DNA of 32,767 nt, taken from contig JAJFVE010000180.1 in NCBI GenBank assembly GCA_021371965.1, positions 1-32,767 on the forward strand, read 5' to 3'. The stretch's first letter is position 1, and each line of letters starts with the position of its first letter. This DNA is from Planctomycetaceae bacterium. GTDB lineage: Bacteria; Planctomycetota; Phycisphaerae; SM23-33. Both the position numbers and the translations under genes were made by a program. The notes below the pieces were generated by a model, which did no database searches, was not told the origin of the DNA, and saw only the letters and a program-made list of their open reading frames with translations. Positions 1 to 7,453 of this stretch are shown here, in pieces.

Positions 1-159
1 GCCATGGGGCTGCTGCAGGAATGCGGCTGGACCCGCGGCGGGCACCGGCTCTATGACGAGTCGGCGTTCGAGCGATTGGATTCGATTGAAGAGTTGAAGG
101 CCTCGGGCATGAAGCTCGGGCAGATTCGCCTGCGGCTTTCGGGCGCGCCGGCGACGTAG
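1..159 (+). CDS. MerR-type helix-turn-helix protein, C-terminal fragment
   Basis: The window opens inside this gene; the last 52 codons and a TAG stop at 157-159 are visible. The translated tail has the pattern of a MerR-family DNA-binding domain: a wing segment reading GGHRLYDESAFERL, then a helix ending GMKLGQIRLRL, which matches the usual 'RxY-x-xxDlxRLxxIxxlrxxGfslxeI' layout. It ends a few residues after that helix, so little or no effector domain follows. The next gene on the same strand is the flagellar fliF gene, starting about 80 nt downstream, so it may be a regulator linked to the flagellar operon; that link is inferred only from position. The N-terminus is not visible. Confidence 0.6.
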   Translation, partial: AMGLLQECGWTRGGHRLYDESAFERLDSIEELKASGMKLGQIRLRLSGAPAT

Positions 160-184
160 TGCTCTGTCATGGATGATCGAGCGG

Positions 185-209
185 GTGGCACGCGTTCTTG
201 CCGTGCCAC
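185..209. repeat. REP-like hairpin upstream of fliF
   Basis: Arms GTGGCACG (185-192) and CGTGCCAC (202-209) form a perfect 8-bp inverted repeat with a 9-nt loop. The GGGTGGCA core recurs in the hairpins at 4881-4976 and 7344-7396, so this looks like one member of a small dispersed repeat family. It lies between the MerR-like gene and the preferred fliF start. Confidence 0.5.
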
Positions 210-237
210 TCAACTTGCGGTCACGGAGGACCGCGTG

Positions 238-2073
238 GTGAAGGTGCTGTACAAACTTTGGCTGAGGCTCAAGGCCCAGGCGACGGTCACCGGCCGCATC
301 TGGCAGGCGGCCCTTGCTGCGCTGGCCGTGCTGGCGGTGGCGGGGGGCATCTGGCTGATGGCCAGCGACGCTGCCCCGCAGCGCAAGGCCGTCTTTAACC
401 AGCCTCTGCCGGCCGAGCACGTCAAGAACGCCGCCGCCATGCTCTCCGGCGGGGGCATCGAGTGCCAGATCGTCGGCGGGCGATTGCTCGTGCAGCCCGA
501 CGCGCTGCCGGCGGCGCGTAAGATCCTCACCGACGCCTCACTGACGCCGCAGGATCTCGCGGCGCAGGCGGCTTCGTCTCAGGAAGACATCTGGCTGTCG
601 GAATCGCAGCGTTCACAGCGCGCCGCGGCCGCCAAGGCCGAGCGGCTCTCGCGCCTGATCGGCCAGTTCCCCGACGTCGAGTACGCCGAGGTCATCTTCG
701 AGGGCGGCCGCGCCGGCAAGATCGGCCAGCCCGCAGTCGCGGCCACCGCTGCGGTCAACCTCCGCATGCGGGCCCAGGCGCGCATGAGCGCCCAACTCGT
801 CAACGCCATCGCCGACCTGCTGGCCGGCAGCAACGCCGGACTGGAGCGCACTGCCGTGTGCGTGATCGACCAGCGCGGGCGCAGCTACCGGCCAGGCGAC
901 GAGACGCTGGCGCAGGAAGACCGGCTGGCCAACCGCGCCCGCGTGGCCGACTACTGGCAGCAGCGCATCGCCGGGGCCCTGACGTACGTGCCGGGCCTGA
1001 CTGTCACCGCAGCGGTGCAGGGCGAGTCTTGCACCGCCGCGTCACTGCTGGCGCCGCGGAGCTATTTCGAGGCCATCGCCGCCAGCCGTAATCTCGACAT
1101 TCAGCAAGTCACGCGCGATGAGTCGGCACGGATCGCCGCCGCCGCGGCGCGAATCATCGGGGCCGACGCCAAGGCCGTCAGCGTCGACTGCTACACCGAC
1201 GCGCTATCGGGCAAAGCCCTCGCGGCAGCATTTGTGGGCCCGCCGCAGCAGGGCCGTAGCGGCTGGGCTGTCGCCGGCTCGGGTGTGCTGGTTGCGGCGG
1301 GGGTCTTCTGCATCATCGCGGCCGTGCGTCGCCGCCGTCGTGCCAGGGCTCGCACCGCGGCCGAGCAGGTGGCGCAGCCGCCGTGCGAGATTACGGCCGA
1401 GGAGAGCAAGATTCGCCGGCTGGAGCTCCTGGCCGACGACGATTTGCTGTGGGTGCTGGCGGCCGAGCAGACGCAGACGATCGCCATCGTGCTTTCGCGG
1501 ATGAACCCGCGGCGGTCGGCGGCGATGCTGGCCGCGCTCGATGCCCCGATCGCTCGGCAGGTGGTGATGCACCTGGCGCACCCGCTAACGGTCGACGAGC
1601 GAACGGTGCAGGACGTGCTGGATACGCTCATCGACCGCCTCAACGCCCTCCACACTCCGCAGGGCCAGGGCGAGGCCGTCATTCGCGACATCCTCACGCA
1701 CGCCGGCGGTGCCGCCGGCGGGACCGTGATGGACCTGGTGGCCTCGAGTCAGCCGCAACTGGCCCGCAACATCCGCCGCGACATGCTGGGGTTCGAAGAC
1801 CTCGAACTTGTCGACGACGACGAACTCCGCGCCGCACTGGCCGCACTCGATCCGCAGGTGCTGGCCGTGGCGATGCGCACAGCGGGCCAGGCCATCCGCA
1901 CGAAAATCTTCCACTGCATCGGCGGCCGCGCGACGCGAGACCTGCGCCGCCAGATGGACACGCTGCCGCCGGTGCGGCTGAGCGAAGTGGAAGCCGCCCA
2001 GGACCACGTCGCCCGCATGGTTCGCCGCTGCGGCAGCACGCTCGACGAAGCACGGGAGGCCGCCGCCACATGA
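238..2073 (+). CDS. fliF/fliG: FliF-FliG fusion: flagellar MS-ring protein joined to switch-complex FliG middle and C-terminal domains
   Basis: GTG at 238 is preferred because GGAGGA at 225-230 precedes it; GTG 235 and the far-upstream ATG 169 remain possible. Counting from 238, TM1 is about residues 22-41 and TM2 about 343-363. The region between has FliF ring-building motifs but is about 300 residues, against roughly 410 in Salmonella FliF, so the beta-collar part is probably shortened. After TM2 comes a basic linker of about 30 residues, then from about residue 395 a FliG middle plus C-terminal domain: EQTQ at 410-413 in the place of FliM-binding EHPQ, and a C-terminal block containing PPVRLSEVEAAQ. 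The FliF C-terminal tail and the FliG N-terminal domain, which normally bind each other, are both missing. The product is expected to form a membrane ring carrying the rotor surface. Aligning with E. coli FliG, K264, R281 and R297 correspond to R547, R564 and R580, while D288/D289 are replaced by R571/Q572. Confidence 0.88.
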   Translation: MKVLYKLWLRLKAQATVTGRIWQAALAALAVLAVAGGIWLMASDAAPQRKAVFNQPLPAEHVKNAAAMLSGGGIECQIVGGRLLVQPDALPAARKILTDASLTPQDLAAQAASSQEDIWLSESQRSQRAAAAKAERLSRLIGQFPDVEYAEVIFEGGRAGKIGQPAVAATAAVNLRMRAQARMSAQLVNAIADLLAGSNAGLERTAVCVIDQRGRSYRPGDETLAQEDRLANRARVADYWQQRIAGALTYVPGLTVTAAVQGESCTAASLLAPRSYFEAIAASRNLDIQQVTRDESARIAAAAARIIGADAKAVSVDCYTDALSGKALAAAFVGPPQQGRSGWAVAGSGVLVAAGVFCIIAAVRRRRRARARTAAEQVAQPPCEITAEESKIRRLELLADDDLLWVLAAEQTQTIAIVLSRMNPRRSAAMLAALDAPIARQVVMHLAHPLTVDERTVQDVLDTLIDRLNALHTPQGQGEAVIRDILTHAGGAAGGTVMDLVASSQPQLARNIRRDMLGFEDLELVDDDELRAALAALDPQVLAVAMRTAGQAIRTKIFHCIGGRATRDLRRQMDTLPPVRLSEVEAAQDHVARMVRRCGSTLDEAREAAAT

Positions 2074-2837
2074 ACGCCTCCAAGACAGCCTGGATCATCC
2101 AAGCCGCCGCGTGCGGCGACGCCGGCGCGCCCGAGTTGGCCCTGCCGGACTTCGAGGCCGCGGGCAAAGAAATTCTCGACCAGGCCCGCTTGCAGGCTCA
2201 GCAGATCGTCGCCGCCGCACAGGCGCAGCTCGAGTCGGCCCAGACCAACTACAACCGCAGCGCCTACGAGCAAGGATTCCAGCGCGGCCAGACCGAAGGC
2301 TACGCTCACGGCCTGCGGCAGGCGGCCCAGAAGAGCCAGTTGCGAATGTCCGCCCTGGCGCAGGCGCCAGGCAAGATCGAGGACGAACTGGCCGCGGCCG
2401 CCGGGCAGGTCCAGCAGGACCGCCAGGAGCAGTTGCTGCGATTCGGCATCGAGCTGGCGCGGCGGATCGTGGGCGAAGTGGCGGCCGTGGACACTCGCGC
2501 GGCGCTGGTGAACCTGCGCCGGGCGATGGAGCTGGCCAGCGACGCCGACGAGATCATCGTGTGCGTCAATCCTGGGCAGCTTCCGGCGCTGGAGCAGGAA
2601 GGCCAGCGCCTCTGGCGGCAGCTCGCCCGCGCCGGCCGCGTGCGGTTCGAGGCCGACAGCAGCATTGCCGCCGGCGGCGCGCGAGTGCTGACGCGCTGCG
2701 GGGCGGTCGACGCGACCATCGAAACGCAACTGCGGCGGGTCGCCCAGGCGCTGCTCGGTCGGCCCAGCGAGCCACAGCAAAATACGACCGGCCGGTACAT
2801 CCCGGCCGCGGATACGAGCGTGCATGCAGATATTTGA
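2070..2837 (+). CDS. fliH: FliH, flagellar export ATPase regulator/stator
   Basis: 255 residues, starting at an ATGA overlap with the fliF/fliG stop and preceded by GGGAGG (2054-2059). The middle (about residues 35-120) is rich in Ala, Gln and Glu with an elongated helical pattern. It is followed by a conserved FliH/YscL-type C-terminal domain that includes LARRIVGEVA and GGARVLTRCGAVDATIETQL. FliH normally forms a dimer that binds one FliI and links the ATPase to the export gate and C-ring. The gene overlaps the start of fliI by 14 nt, so the pair is probably translationally coupled. Length is close to typical FliH (about 230-250). Confidence 0.88.
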   Translation: MNASKTAWIIQAAACGDAGAPELALPDFEAAGKEILDQARLQAQQIVAAAQAQLESAQTNYNRSAYEQGFQRGQTEGYAHGLRQAAQKSQLRMSALAQAPGKIEDELAAAAGQVQQDRQEQLLRFGIELARRIVGEVAAVDTRAALVNLRRAMELASDADEIIVCVNPGQLPALEQEGQRLWRQLARAGRVRFEADSSIAAGGARVLTRCGAVDATIETQLRRVAQALLGRPSEPQQNTTGRYIPAADTSVHADI

Positions 2838-4185
2838 GCGACAATCCGAGGCGCTGGACCGCATCGAGCCGGTGGACATCACCGGCCGCGTGGAGGCGGT
2901 GCGCGGGTTGACGGTCAGCGTGGCCGACTTCGCCGTGCCGCTGGGGGCGGGCTGCCGCCTGGCGTGCGCCGGCGGCGGGCTGGACGCCCGCGTGATCGGC
3001 TTCGACGGGCGCAGCACGCTGGTGATGCCGGCCGGGGCCATGACGGGCATCCGCCGCGGCGACCTGGTGCACTGCACCTTCGCCGAGCAGACCGTCGGAG
3101 TGTGCGAAGGACTGCTGGGGCGCGTGCTCGACGGCCTGGGGCGCTGCATCGACGGCCTGCCGGCGCCGGCCGCGCCGATGCCGCAGAGCCTGTGGCCGCA
3201 GCCCATCGCCCCGCTGTCGCGGCGGCGCATCGACACGCCGCTGCCCTCCGGCGTGCGGGCCATCGACGCGATGCTCACCGTCGGCCAGGGGCAGCGCATG
3301 GGCATTGTCTCCGGCAGCGGCGTGGGCAAGAGCGTGCTGCTGGGCATGATCGCCCGCCGCGCCATCGCCGACGTGACGGTGGTGGCGCTGATCGGCGAGC
3401 GCGGCCGCGAGGTACGCGACTTCGTCGACAAGGAACTTGGCAGTGACGCCCTCAAGCACTGCGTCGTGATAGCCTCGACGAGCGACGAGCCGCCGCTGCT
3501 GCGCGTGCAGGCCGGCGCGGTCGCTACGGCTGTGGCTGAATACTTCCGCGACCGCGGCGCCAACGTGCTGCTGGTGATGGACTCGCTGACGCGCCTGGCG
3601 TCGGCCCAGCGCCAGATCGGCCTGGCCGCGGGCGAGCCGGCGACCGTGCGAGGGTACACACCTAGCGTCTTCAACCTGCTGCCGCAGTTGATGGAGCGCT
3701 GCGGCCGCACGGCGGCGGGATCGATCACCGGTTTCTACACGGTGCTGGCCGAGGAAGGCGACGCGGGCGACCCGCTGGCCGACGCCGTGCGGGCGGTGGC
3801 CGACGGGCACATCCACCTGACGCGCACGCTGGCCAACCGCGGGCACTGGCCGGCCATCGACATTGTCACCAGCGTATCGCGCGTGATGGACGAGGTCGCC
3901 GCGCCGGAACATCAGGCGGCGGCCGCTCGCGTGCGGCGACTGGTCGGGCTCTATCGCGAGGTCGAAGAGTTGCTCAACCTGGGCGTCTATCAGGCCGGGG
4001 CCAATCCGCAATATGACGAAGCCATCGCCGCCCGCGACGCCATCGACGCCTTCTTGACGCAGGACGTGGCCGAGCCGTGCGACTTCGACCAGACCATCGC
4101 GTCACTGCAAAAGCTTGCGGTCGCCGACGAACCGCAAGAAACAGGAACGTACCTCCATGACCGACCGACGCACGCAATGCGCTGA
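2824..4185 (+). CDS. fliI: FliI, flagellar type III export ATPase
   Basis: 453 residues, the normal length for FliI. Walker A SGSGVGKS is at residues 163-170, the type III ATPase signature GERGRE at 191-196 and Walker B VLLVMD at 248-253, followed by SLTRLASAQRQ. It belongs to the F1-beta-like ATPase family and hydrolyses ATP at the export gate to help unfold and load substrates. The start overlaps the end of fliH and the end overlaps the start of fliJ, consistent with stoichiometric production of the FliH-FliI-FliJ complex. All visible catalytic motifs are intact. Confidence 0.97.
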   Translation: MQIFERQSEALDRIEPVDITGRVEAVRGLTVSVADFAVPLGAGCRLACAGGGLDARVIGFDGRSTLVMPAGAMTGIRRGDLVHCTFAEQTVGVCEGLLGRVLDGLGRCIDGLPAPAAPMPQSLWPQPIAPLSRRRIDTPLPSGVRAIDAMLTVGQGQRMGIVSGSGVGKSVLLGMIARRAIADVTVVALIGERGREVRDFVDKELGSDALKHCVVIASTSDEPPLLRVQAGAVATAVAEYFRDRGANVLLVMDSLTRLASAQRQIGLAAGEPATVRGYTPSVFNLLPQLMERCGRTAAGSITGFYTVLAEEGDAGDPLADAVRAVADGHIHLTRTLANRGHWPAIDIVTSVSRVMDEVAAPEHQAAAARVRRLVGLYREVEELLNLGVYQAGANPQYDEAIAARDAIDAFLTQDVAEPCDFDQTIASLQKLAVADEPQETGTYLHDRPTHAMR

Positions 4186-4609
4186 CATGCTGGTGCGGTT
4201 TCGCCGCCGGCAGCAAGACCAGGCTGCAGCGGTCCTGGCGCGCACGTACCAGGACCTGACAGCCCTGCGGAGTCGGCTGGCGGCGCTGGACGGCTCGCTC
4301 GATGAGCACGACGCGGCGGCACGGCGCAGTTTGCTCTCGCCAGCCGGCCAGGGCGTTCCGGCCGGATACCGCGTGAGCGTGGATGGCATTCGGGCCGCGA
4401 TGGGCGGTCTGAAGCAGCAGGCCCGCGACGGCGAGCAATCGCTCGTGCGCAGCCGCAAGGCCCTGCTCGACGCGGTGCTGCTGGTGCGGGTGGCCCGGGC
4501 GCTGGCCGACCGCCGCCGCCGGCAGCAGTGCCTGCGTGAGACGGCGTTGGCCGCCGCGGCTGCCGACGAAGCGTACGCCGCGCGATCCGCAGGCGAGGGC
4601 GTGCAATGA
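4157..4609 (+). CDS. fliJ: FliJ-like export chaperone/ATPase stalk protein
   Basis: 150 residues, mostly two long charged helices separated by a short Gly/Pro-containing turn (about residues 60-72), as expected for the coiled-coil hairpin of FliJ. Sequence conservation in this family is weak, so the call rests on size, helix pattern and position straight after fliI. ATG 4157 is chosen because it gives the usual FliJ length; an in-frame TTG at 4115 lies deeper in fliI. FliJ sits in the FliI hexamer like the gamma subunit of F1 and touches FlhA. The stop overlaps the next start by ATGA. Confidence 0.75.
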   Translation: MTDRRTQCADMLVRFRRRQQDQAAAVLARTYQDLTALRSRLAALDGSLDEHDAAARRSLLSPAGQGVPAGYRVSVDGIRAAMGGLKQQARDGEQSLVRSRKALLDAVLLVRVARALADRRRRQQCLRETALAAAAADEAYAARSAGEGVQ

Positions 4610-4833
4610 CGACGCAACAGGAAACACAGACTGCCGTACGCATCGACCTGGGCAGGGCGTGGCTGAACGCGGCGGCGCTGCGGGAGTTGGCGCCCGGCTC
4701 GATCGTCACGCTCGATACGCCTGCGGCCGGGGCGGTCGAAATAAGCCGCGACGGCGCAGCGACGGCAGTGGGCACGCTGGTGAGCGTGCAGGACCGCCTG
4801 GGCGTGCGGATAGACGGCGCGAGAACGACATGA
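4606..4833 (+). CDS. fliN: Minimal FliN/SpoA-domain protein of the flagellar C-ring
   Basis: 75 residues and little more than one SpoA (surface presentation of antigens) domain. VRIDLGRAWLNAAALREL followed by APGSIVTLD and, near the end, VSVQDRLGVRID matches the FliN pattern 'v.leLGrt.l.l.ellgLkpGsvieLd ... G.vv.vd...gvRI'. Typical FliN proteins are about 100-140 residues with an N-terminal extension, which is missing here. FliN rings form the base of the C-ring and dock FliH. The start overlaps the fliJ stop and its own stop overlaps the next start (ATGA both times). A type III secretion SctQ-like origin cannot be excluded, but all neighbours are flagellar. Confidence 0.8.
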   Translation: MTTQQETQTAVRIDLGRAWLNAAALRELAPGSIVTLDTPAAGAVEISRDGAATAVGTLVSVQDRLGVRIDGARTT

Positions 4834-5432
4834 CACGTGCAGGGAAACACCAAGACGCGGGCGTGACGTCCGCGACATGCGCGACGGGTGCCACGCACAA
4901 CTCCGTTGTGCGTGTCCCTGAACTCCCAGTCGGGTGGCATGGCGACACGCGTTTTTGTTTCAAGCGGGTCGCCATGATCGTCGCAGCGGCGATTCTTCTG
5001 ACAGCCACAACCATCATGGCCCAGAGCGCCCCGGCAACGACGGACGTCTCCACGCGGCCGCTGCAGTCGGTCGAGGAGCGGCCCATCGGCAAGGGGACTG
5101 CCCCAGGCGCCGAGTGGGACCTGCTGCGCACGGCGGGGGCTCTGGCGGTGGTAATCGCCCTGATCCTGCTTGTCCGCTCGGCGATGAAGCGCATGGGCGG
5201 CCAGCGAGTCGGCGTGCGGGGCGGCGCAGCCATCGAGATCGTCGCCCGCCGCAGCGTGACGTACCGGCACCAGGTGATCCTGGTCCGCATGGGCCGCCGC
5301 CTGGTGCTGGTGGGCGTGGGCCCCGAGCAGATGACGACGCTGTCGGAAGTGACGGACGCGGATGAAGTGGCGGCGCTGCTGGGCACGCCGGCGGCGCAGA
5401 CGCCCGCGAAAGAGTCTATCGAACCGAAATGA
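4830..5432 (+). CDS. fliO: FliO-like flagellar biosynthesis membrane protein
   Basis: From ATG 4830 the product is 200 residues. The conserved core is a TM helix (LAVVIALILLVRSAMKRM) followed by a small domain containing RSVTYRHQVILVRMGRRLVL and VGVGPEQMTTLSEV, the usual FliO/FliZ pattern. FliO helps assemble the FliP pore. Two starts compete. ATG 4830 overlaps the fliN stop as elsewhere in this operon, but the first 48 codons run through a REP-like repeat. ATG 4974 lies at the end of that repeat and would begin directly with the hydrophobic segment MIVAAAILLTATTIMAQS, which looks like a signal peptide. The N-terminus is therefore uncertain. Confidence 0.8.
   Translation: MTRAGKHQDAGVTSATCATGATHNSVVRVPELPVGWHGDTRFCFKRVAMIVAAAILLTATTIMAQSAPATTDVSTRPLQSVEERPIGKGTAPGAEWDLLRTAGALAVVIALILLVRSAMKRMGGQRVGVRGGAAIEIVARRSVTYRHQVILVRMGRRLVLVGVGPEQMTTLSEVTDADEVAALLGTPAAQTPAKESIEPK
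4881..4976. repeat. Pair of REP-like hairpins inside the fliO reading frame
   Basis: The first hairpin has perfect 10-bp arms CACGCACAAC (4892-4901) and GTTGTGCGTG (4905-4914) with a 3-nt loop. The second starts CGGGTGGCATGGCGAC (4931-4946) and returns as GTCGCCATG (4968-4976). The CGGGTGGCATGG block matches the inner arm of the fliR-flhB element at 7344. The unit keeps the fliO frame open, and its last bases supply the alternative fliO start codon at 4974. Confidence 0.6.
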
Positions 5433-6235
5433 GTTCAAAGAAAAACATCCTTGCTGCGGTGGTGCTGGCGGCTGCGGTGTTCGCGCCGCAGTCGGCGCCT
5501 GCCGCGCCGCAAGCGGCGACAGCGCCCGCCGCCGCTGCGGCGACTGGGATATCGCTGCCGAGCCTGTCGAGTCCGCAGGATGCGGGCAACGCCCTCAAGT
5601 GGGTCGCCCTGGTGACGGTGCTTTCCGTCGCGCCGGCGGTGGCGATTTTGATGACGTGCTTCACGCGGATCGTCGTCGTGCTGGGGCTGCTGCGCCAGGC
5701 GATGGCGACCAATCAGTTGCCGCCCAACCAGGTGCTCTTCGGCTTGGCGCTGCTGATGACGGTGGTCGTGATGTCGCCGGTCTATTCGGCGGTGTATCGC
5801 GACGGAATCGAGCCGTATCTCGCCGGCCGTGCGCAGGGCGAGGCGGCGCTGGCCGCCGGCGCCGCGCCGGTGCGGACGTTCATGATCCGCCAGATCGAGG
5901 CCTCCAACAGCCAGAACGACGTGGTGCTGTTCCTGGACGCCAAGCAGAGCGAGGCCTCGCGCGCGGGCAAGCTGACGTGGAAGGATGTGCCCACGCCGGC
6001 CGTGATCGCGGCGTTCGTCGTCAGCGAGCTCAAGACCGCCTTCTGGATCGGCTTCCGCGTGTACCTGCCGTTCCTGGTGGTGGACCTGCTGGTGGCGTCG
6101 GTGTTGACGTCGATGGGCATGCTGATGATGCCGCCGGTGATGGTCTCGATTCCGTTCAAACTGCTGCTGTTCGTGCTGGCTGACGGGTGGCACCTGGTCG
6201 TCGGCACGCTGATGCAAAGTTTCGCACAAGGATAA
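5429..6235 (+). CDS. fliP: FliP, flagellar export gate pore subunit
   Basis: 268 residues. An N-terminal signal peptide (about residues 1-25, ending APAAPQ) is followed by an Ala-rich stretch and then the FliP core: KWVALVTVLSVAPAVAILMT and CFTRIVVVLGLLRQAM, then NQLPPNQVLFGLALLMT. The C-terminal half has further membrane helices, including GMLMMPPVMVSIPFKLLLFVL. FliP, with FliQ and FliR, forms the helical entry pore of the export apparatus in the inner membrane. ATG overlaps the fliO stop. Length and conserved blocks look complete. Confidence 0.97.
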   Translation: MSSKKNILAAVVLAAAVFAPQSAPAAPQAATAPAAAAATGISLPSLSSPQDAGNALKWVALVTVLSVAPAVAILMTCFTRIVVVLGLLRQAMATNQLPPNQVLFGLALLMTVVVMSPVYSAVYRDGIEPYLAGRAQGEAALAAGAAPVRTFMIRQIEASNSQNDVVLFLDAKQSEASRAGKLTWKDVPTPAVIAAFVVSELKTAFWIGFRVYLPFLVVDLLVASVLTSMGMLMMPPVMVSIPFKLLLFVLADGWHLVVGTLMQSFAQG

Positions 6236-6237
6236 CG

Positions 6238-6492
6238 ATGGACGCCGCACACGCAATGGATCTGGCCCGCGAGGCCCTGAAGGTGACGCTGGTCGTTGGC
6301 GCGCCGATGCTCGTGGCGGCGCTGGTGATCGCACTGATCGTCAGCCTGCTGCAGGCGGCCACGCAGATCCAGGACCAGGCGTTGACCTTCGTGCCCAAGC
6401 TGATCGCCGTGGCGGTGACGGCCTCGCTGGCGGGGCACTGGATGCTGACGCGGCTGGTGGAGTTCGCGCGAGCGATGTTCGGGACAGGATGA
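6238..6492 (+). CDS. fliQ: FliQ, flagellar export gate subunit
   Basis: 84 residues, normal for FliQ (about 89). Two hydrophobic helices are visible, LVVGAPMLVAALVIALIVSL and KLIAVAVTASLAGHWML, separated by the conserved loop LQAATQIQDQALTFVPK. FliQ packs around the FliP-FliR core of the export gate. The gene starts 2 nt after the fliP stop, and its TGA overlaps the fliR ATG. Confidence 0.96.
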   Translation: MDAAHAMDLAREALKVTLVVGAPMLVAALVIALIVSLLQAATQIQDQALTFVPKLIAVAVTASLAGHWMLTRLVEFARAMFGTG

Positions 6493-7271
6493 TGGATTTG
6501 TCGCAGTACACAACCTGGGGCTGGACTCTGGCGCTGCTGATGGCCCGCATCGGCGGGCTGTTCGTTATCGCGCCGGTCTTCAGCAGCTCGGTGCTGCCCG
6601 CCCGCCTGCGATATCTGCTGTGCGTGGCCTTGGCGCTGGGTGCAGCTGCGCAGATCGCCACGCCGCTGGCCATGCCCGTCTCGACGGGTGCGGGGCTGGT
6701 CGCGCTGGCCGTCGAGGCGCTGATCGGGTCGGTGATCGGCCTGGCCGCGCGGGCACTGCTGTCAGGTATCGAAGTGGCGGCTGCCCTGATCGGTCAGCAG
6801 ATGGGCCTGACGCTGGGGCAGGTGTATTACGCAGACGCCGCCGACGGCGAAGGCGGCGACGATCCGCTGACGCGGCTGATGTACCTGCTGGGCATCGTGG
6901 TGTTCCTGGCTGTCGGCGGGCACCGCGGTCTGCTGAGCGGGCTGATGGGCACGTTCACTGCCGTTGCGCCGGGCGCCATCGGTAGCGGGCAGGGCATGCT
7001 GAACATCGCCATGTCGGTGCTGGCGGCCTCGTTCGTGATGGCCATCAAGATCGCCGCCCCGGTGGTGGTGACGCTGCTGGTGATCGGCGTGGTGCTGGCG
7101 GTGGTCGGACGCACGATGCCCCAACTGAACATCCTGACCGTCGGCCTGCCGGCCCAGGCGCTGGTGGGCCTGATCGCCCTGGCCGGCGGCCTGGCGCTGA
7201 TGCTGCCGATGATCGAACGCGGCGCCGATATGCTCGGCGCCAAGGCCGCGCAGCTCGCCGCCGGCGGGTGA
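6489..7271 (+). CDS. fliR: FliR, flagellar export gate subunit
   Basis: 260 residues with about six membrane helices. FliR-type motifs include LMARIGGLFVIAPVFSSSVL with LPARLRYLLCVALAL, then GQQMGLTLGQVYYADA, and near the end VGRTMPQLNILTVGLPAQAL. One FliR caps the FliP5-FliQ4 helical assembly of the export gate. The start overlaps the fliQ stop; an in-frame second ATG follows at 6492. It is followed by an unusually long intergenic gap carrying a nested inverted repeat. Confidence 0.97.
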   Translation: MMDLSQYTTWGWTLALLMARIGGLFVIAPVFSSSVLPARLRYLLCVALALGAAAQIATPLAMPVSTGAGLVALAVEALIGSVIGLAARALLSGIEVAAALIGQQMGLTLGQVYYADAADGEGGDDPLTRLMYLLGIVVFLAVGGHRGLLSGLMGTFTAVAPGAIGSGQGMLNIAMSVLAASFVMAIKIAAPVVVTLLVIGVVLAVVGRTMPQLNILTVGLPAQALVGLIALAGGLALMLPMIERGADMLGAKAAQLAAGG

Positions 7272-7281
7272 AGAAAGACTG

Positions 7282-7442
7282 ACCACAGAGGCACAGAGAA
7301 GAACGAGTGAATGAAAAAGCAACAACAGGATGGATGCGAGCGACGGGTGGCATGGTGACCCGCAAGGAACAGCAACGCATGTCGCCATGCCACCCGGTTC
7401 TTGTTTTGTTTCTTACCTCTGCGCCCTCTGTGCCTCTGTGGT
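7282..7442. repeat. Nested inverted-repeat (MITE/REP-like) element between fliR and flhB
   Basis: Outer arms ACCACAGAGGCACAGAG (7282-7298) and its exact reverse complement (7426-7442) match 17 of 17. Inner arms CGGGTGGCATGGTGAC (7344-7359) and GTCGCCATGCCACCCG (7381-7396) match 15 of 16. The element fills almost the whole 182-nt fliR-flhB gap, while every other junction from fliF to flhG overlaps or is 2 nt apart, which argues for insertion. The inner arm is shared with 4931-4946 and its core with 183-190. No coding sequence is seen inside it. Confidence 0.7.
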
Positions 7443-7453
7443 GAGTTGTTTGA

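Noticed and set aside
1749..3728. Long open frame of about 650 codons on the minus strand
   Set aside because: It lies antisense to fliF, fliH and fliI, which carry clear family motifs. Such antisense frames are common in GC-rich DNA, and its translation is low-complexity Arg/Ser/Ala-rich with no recognisable domain.
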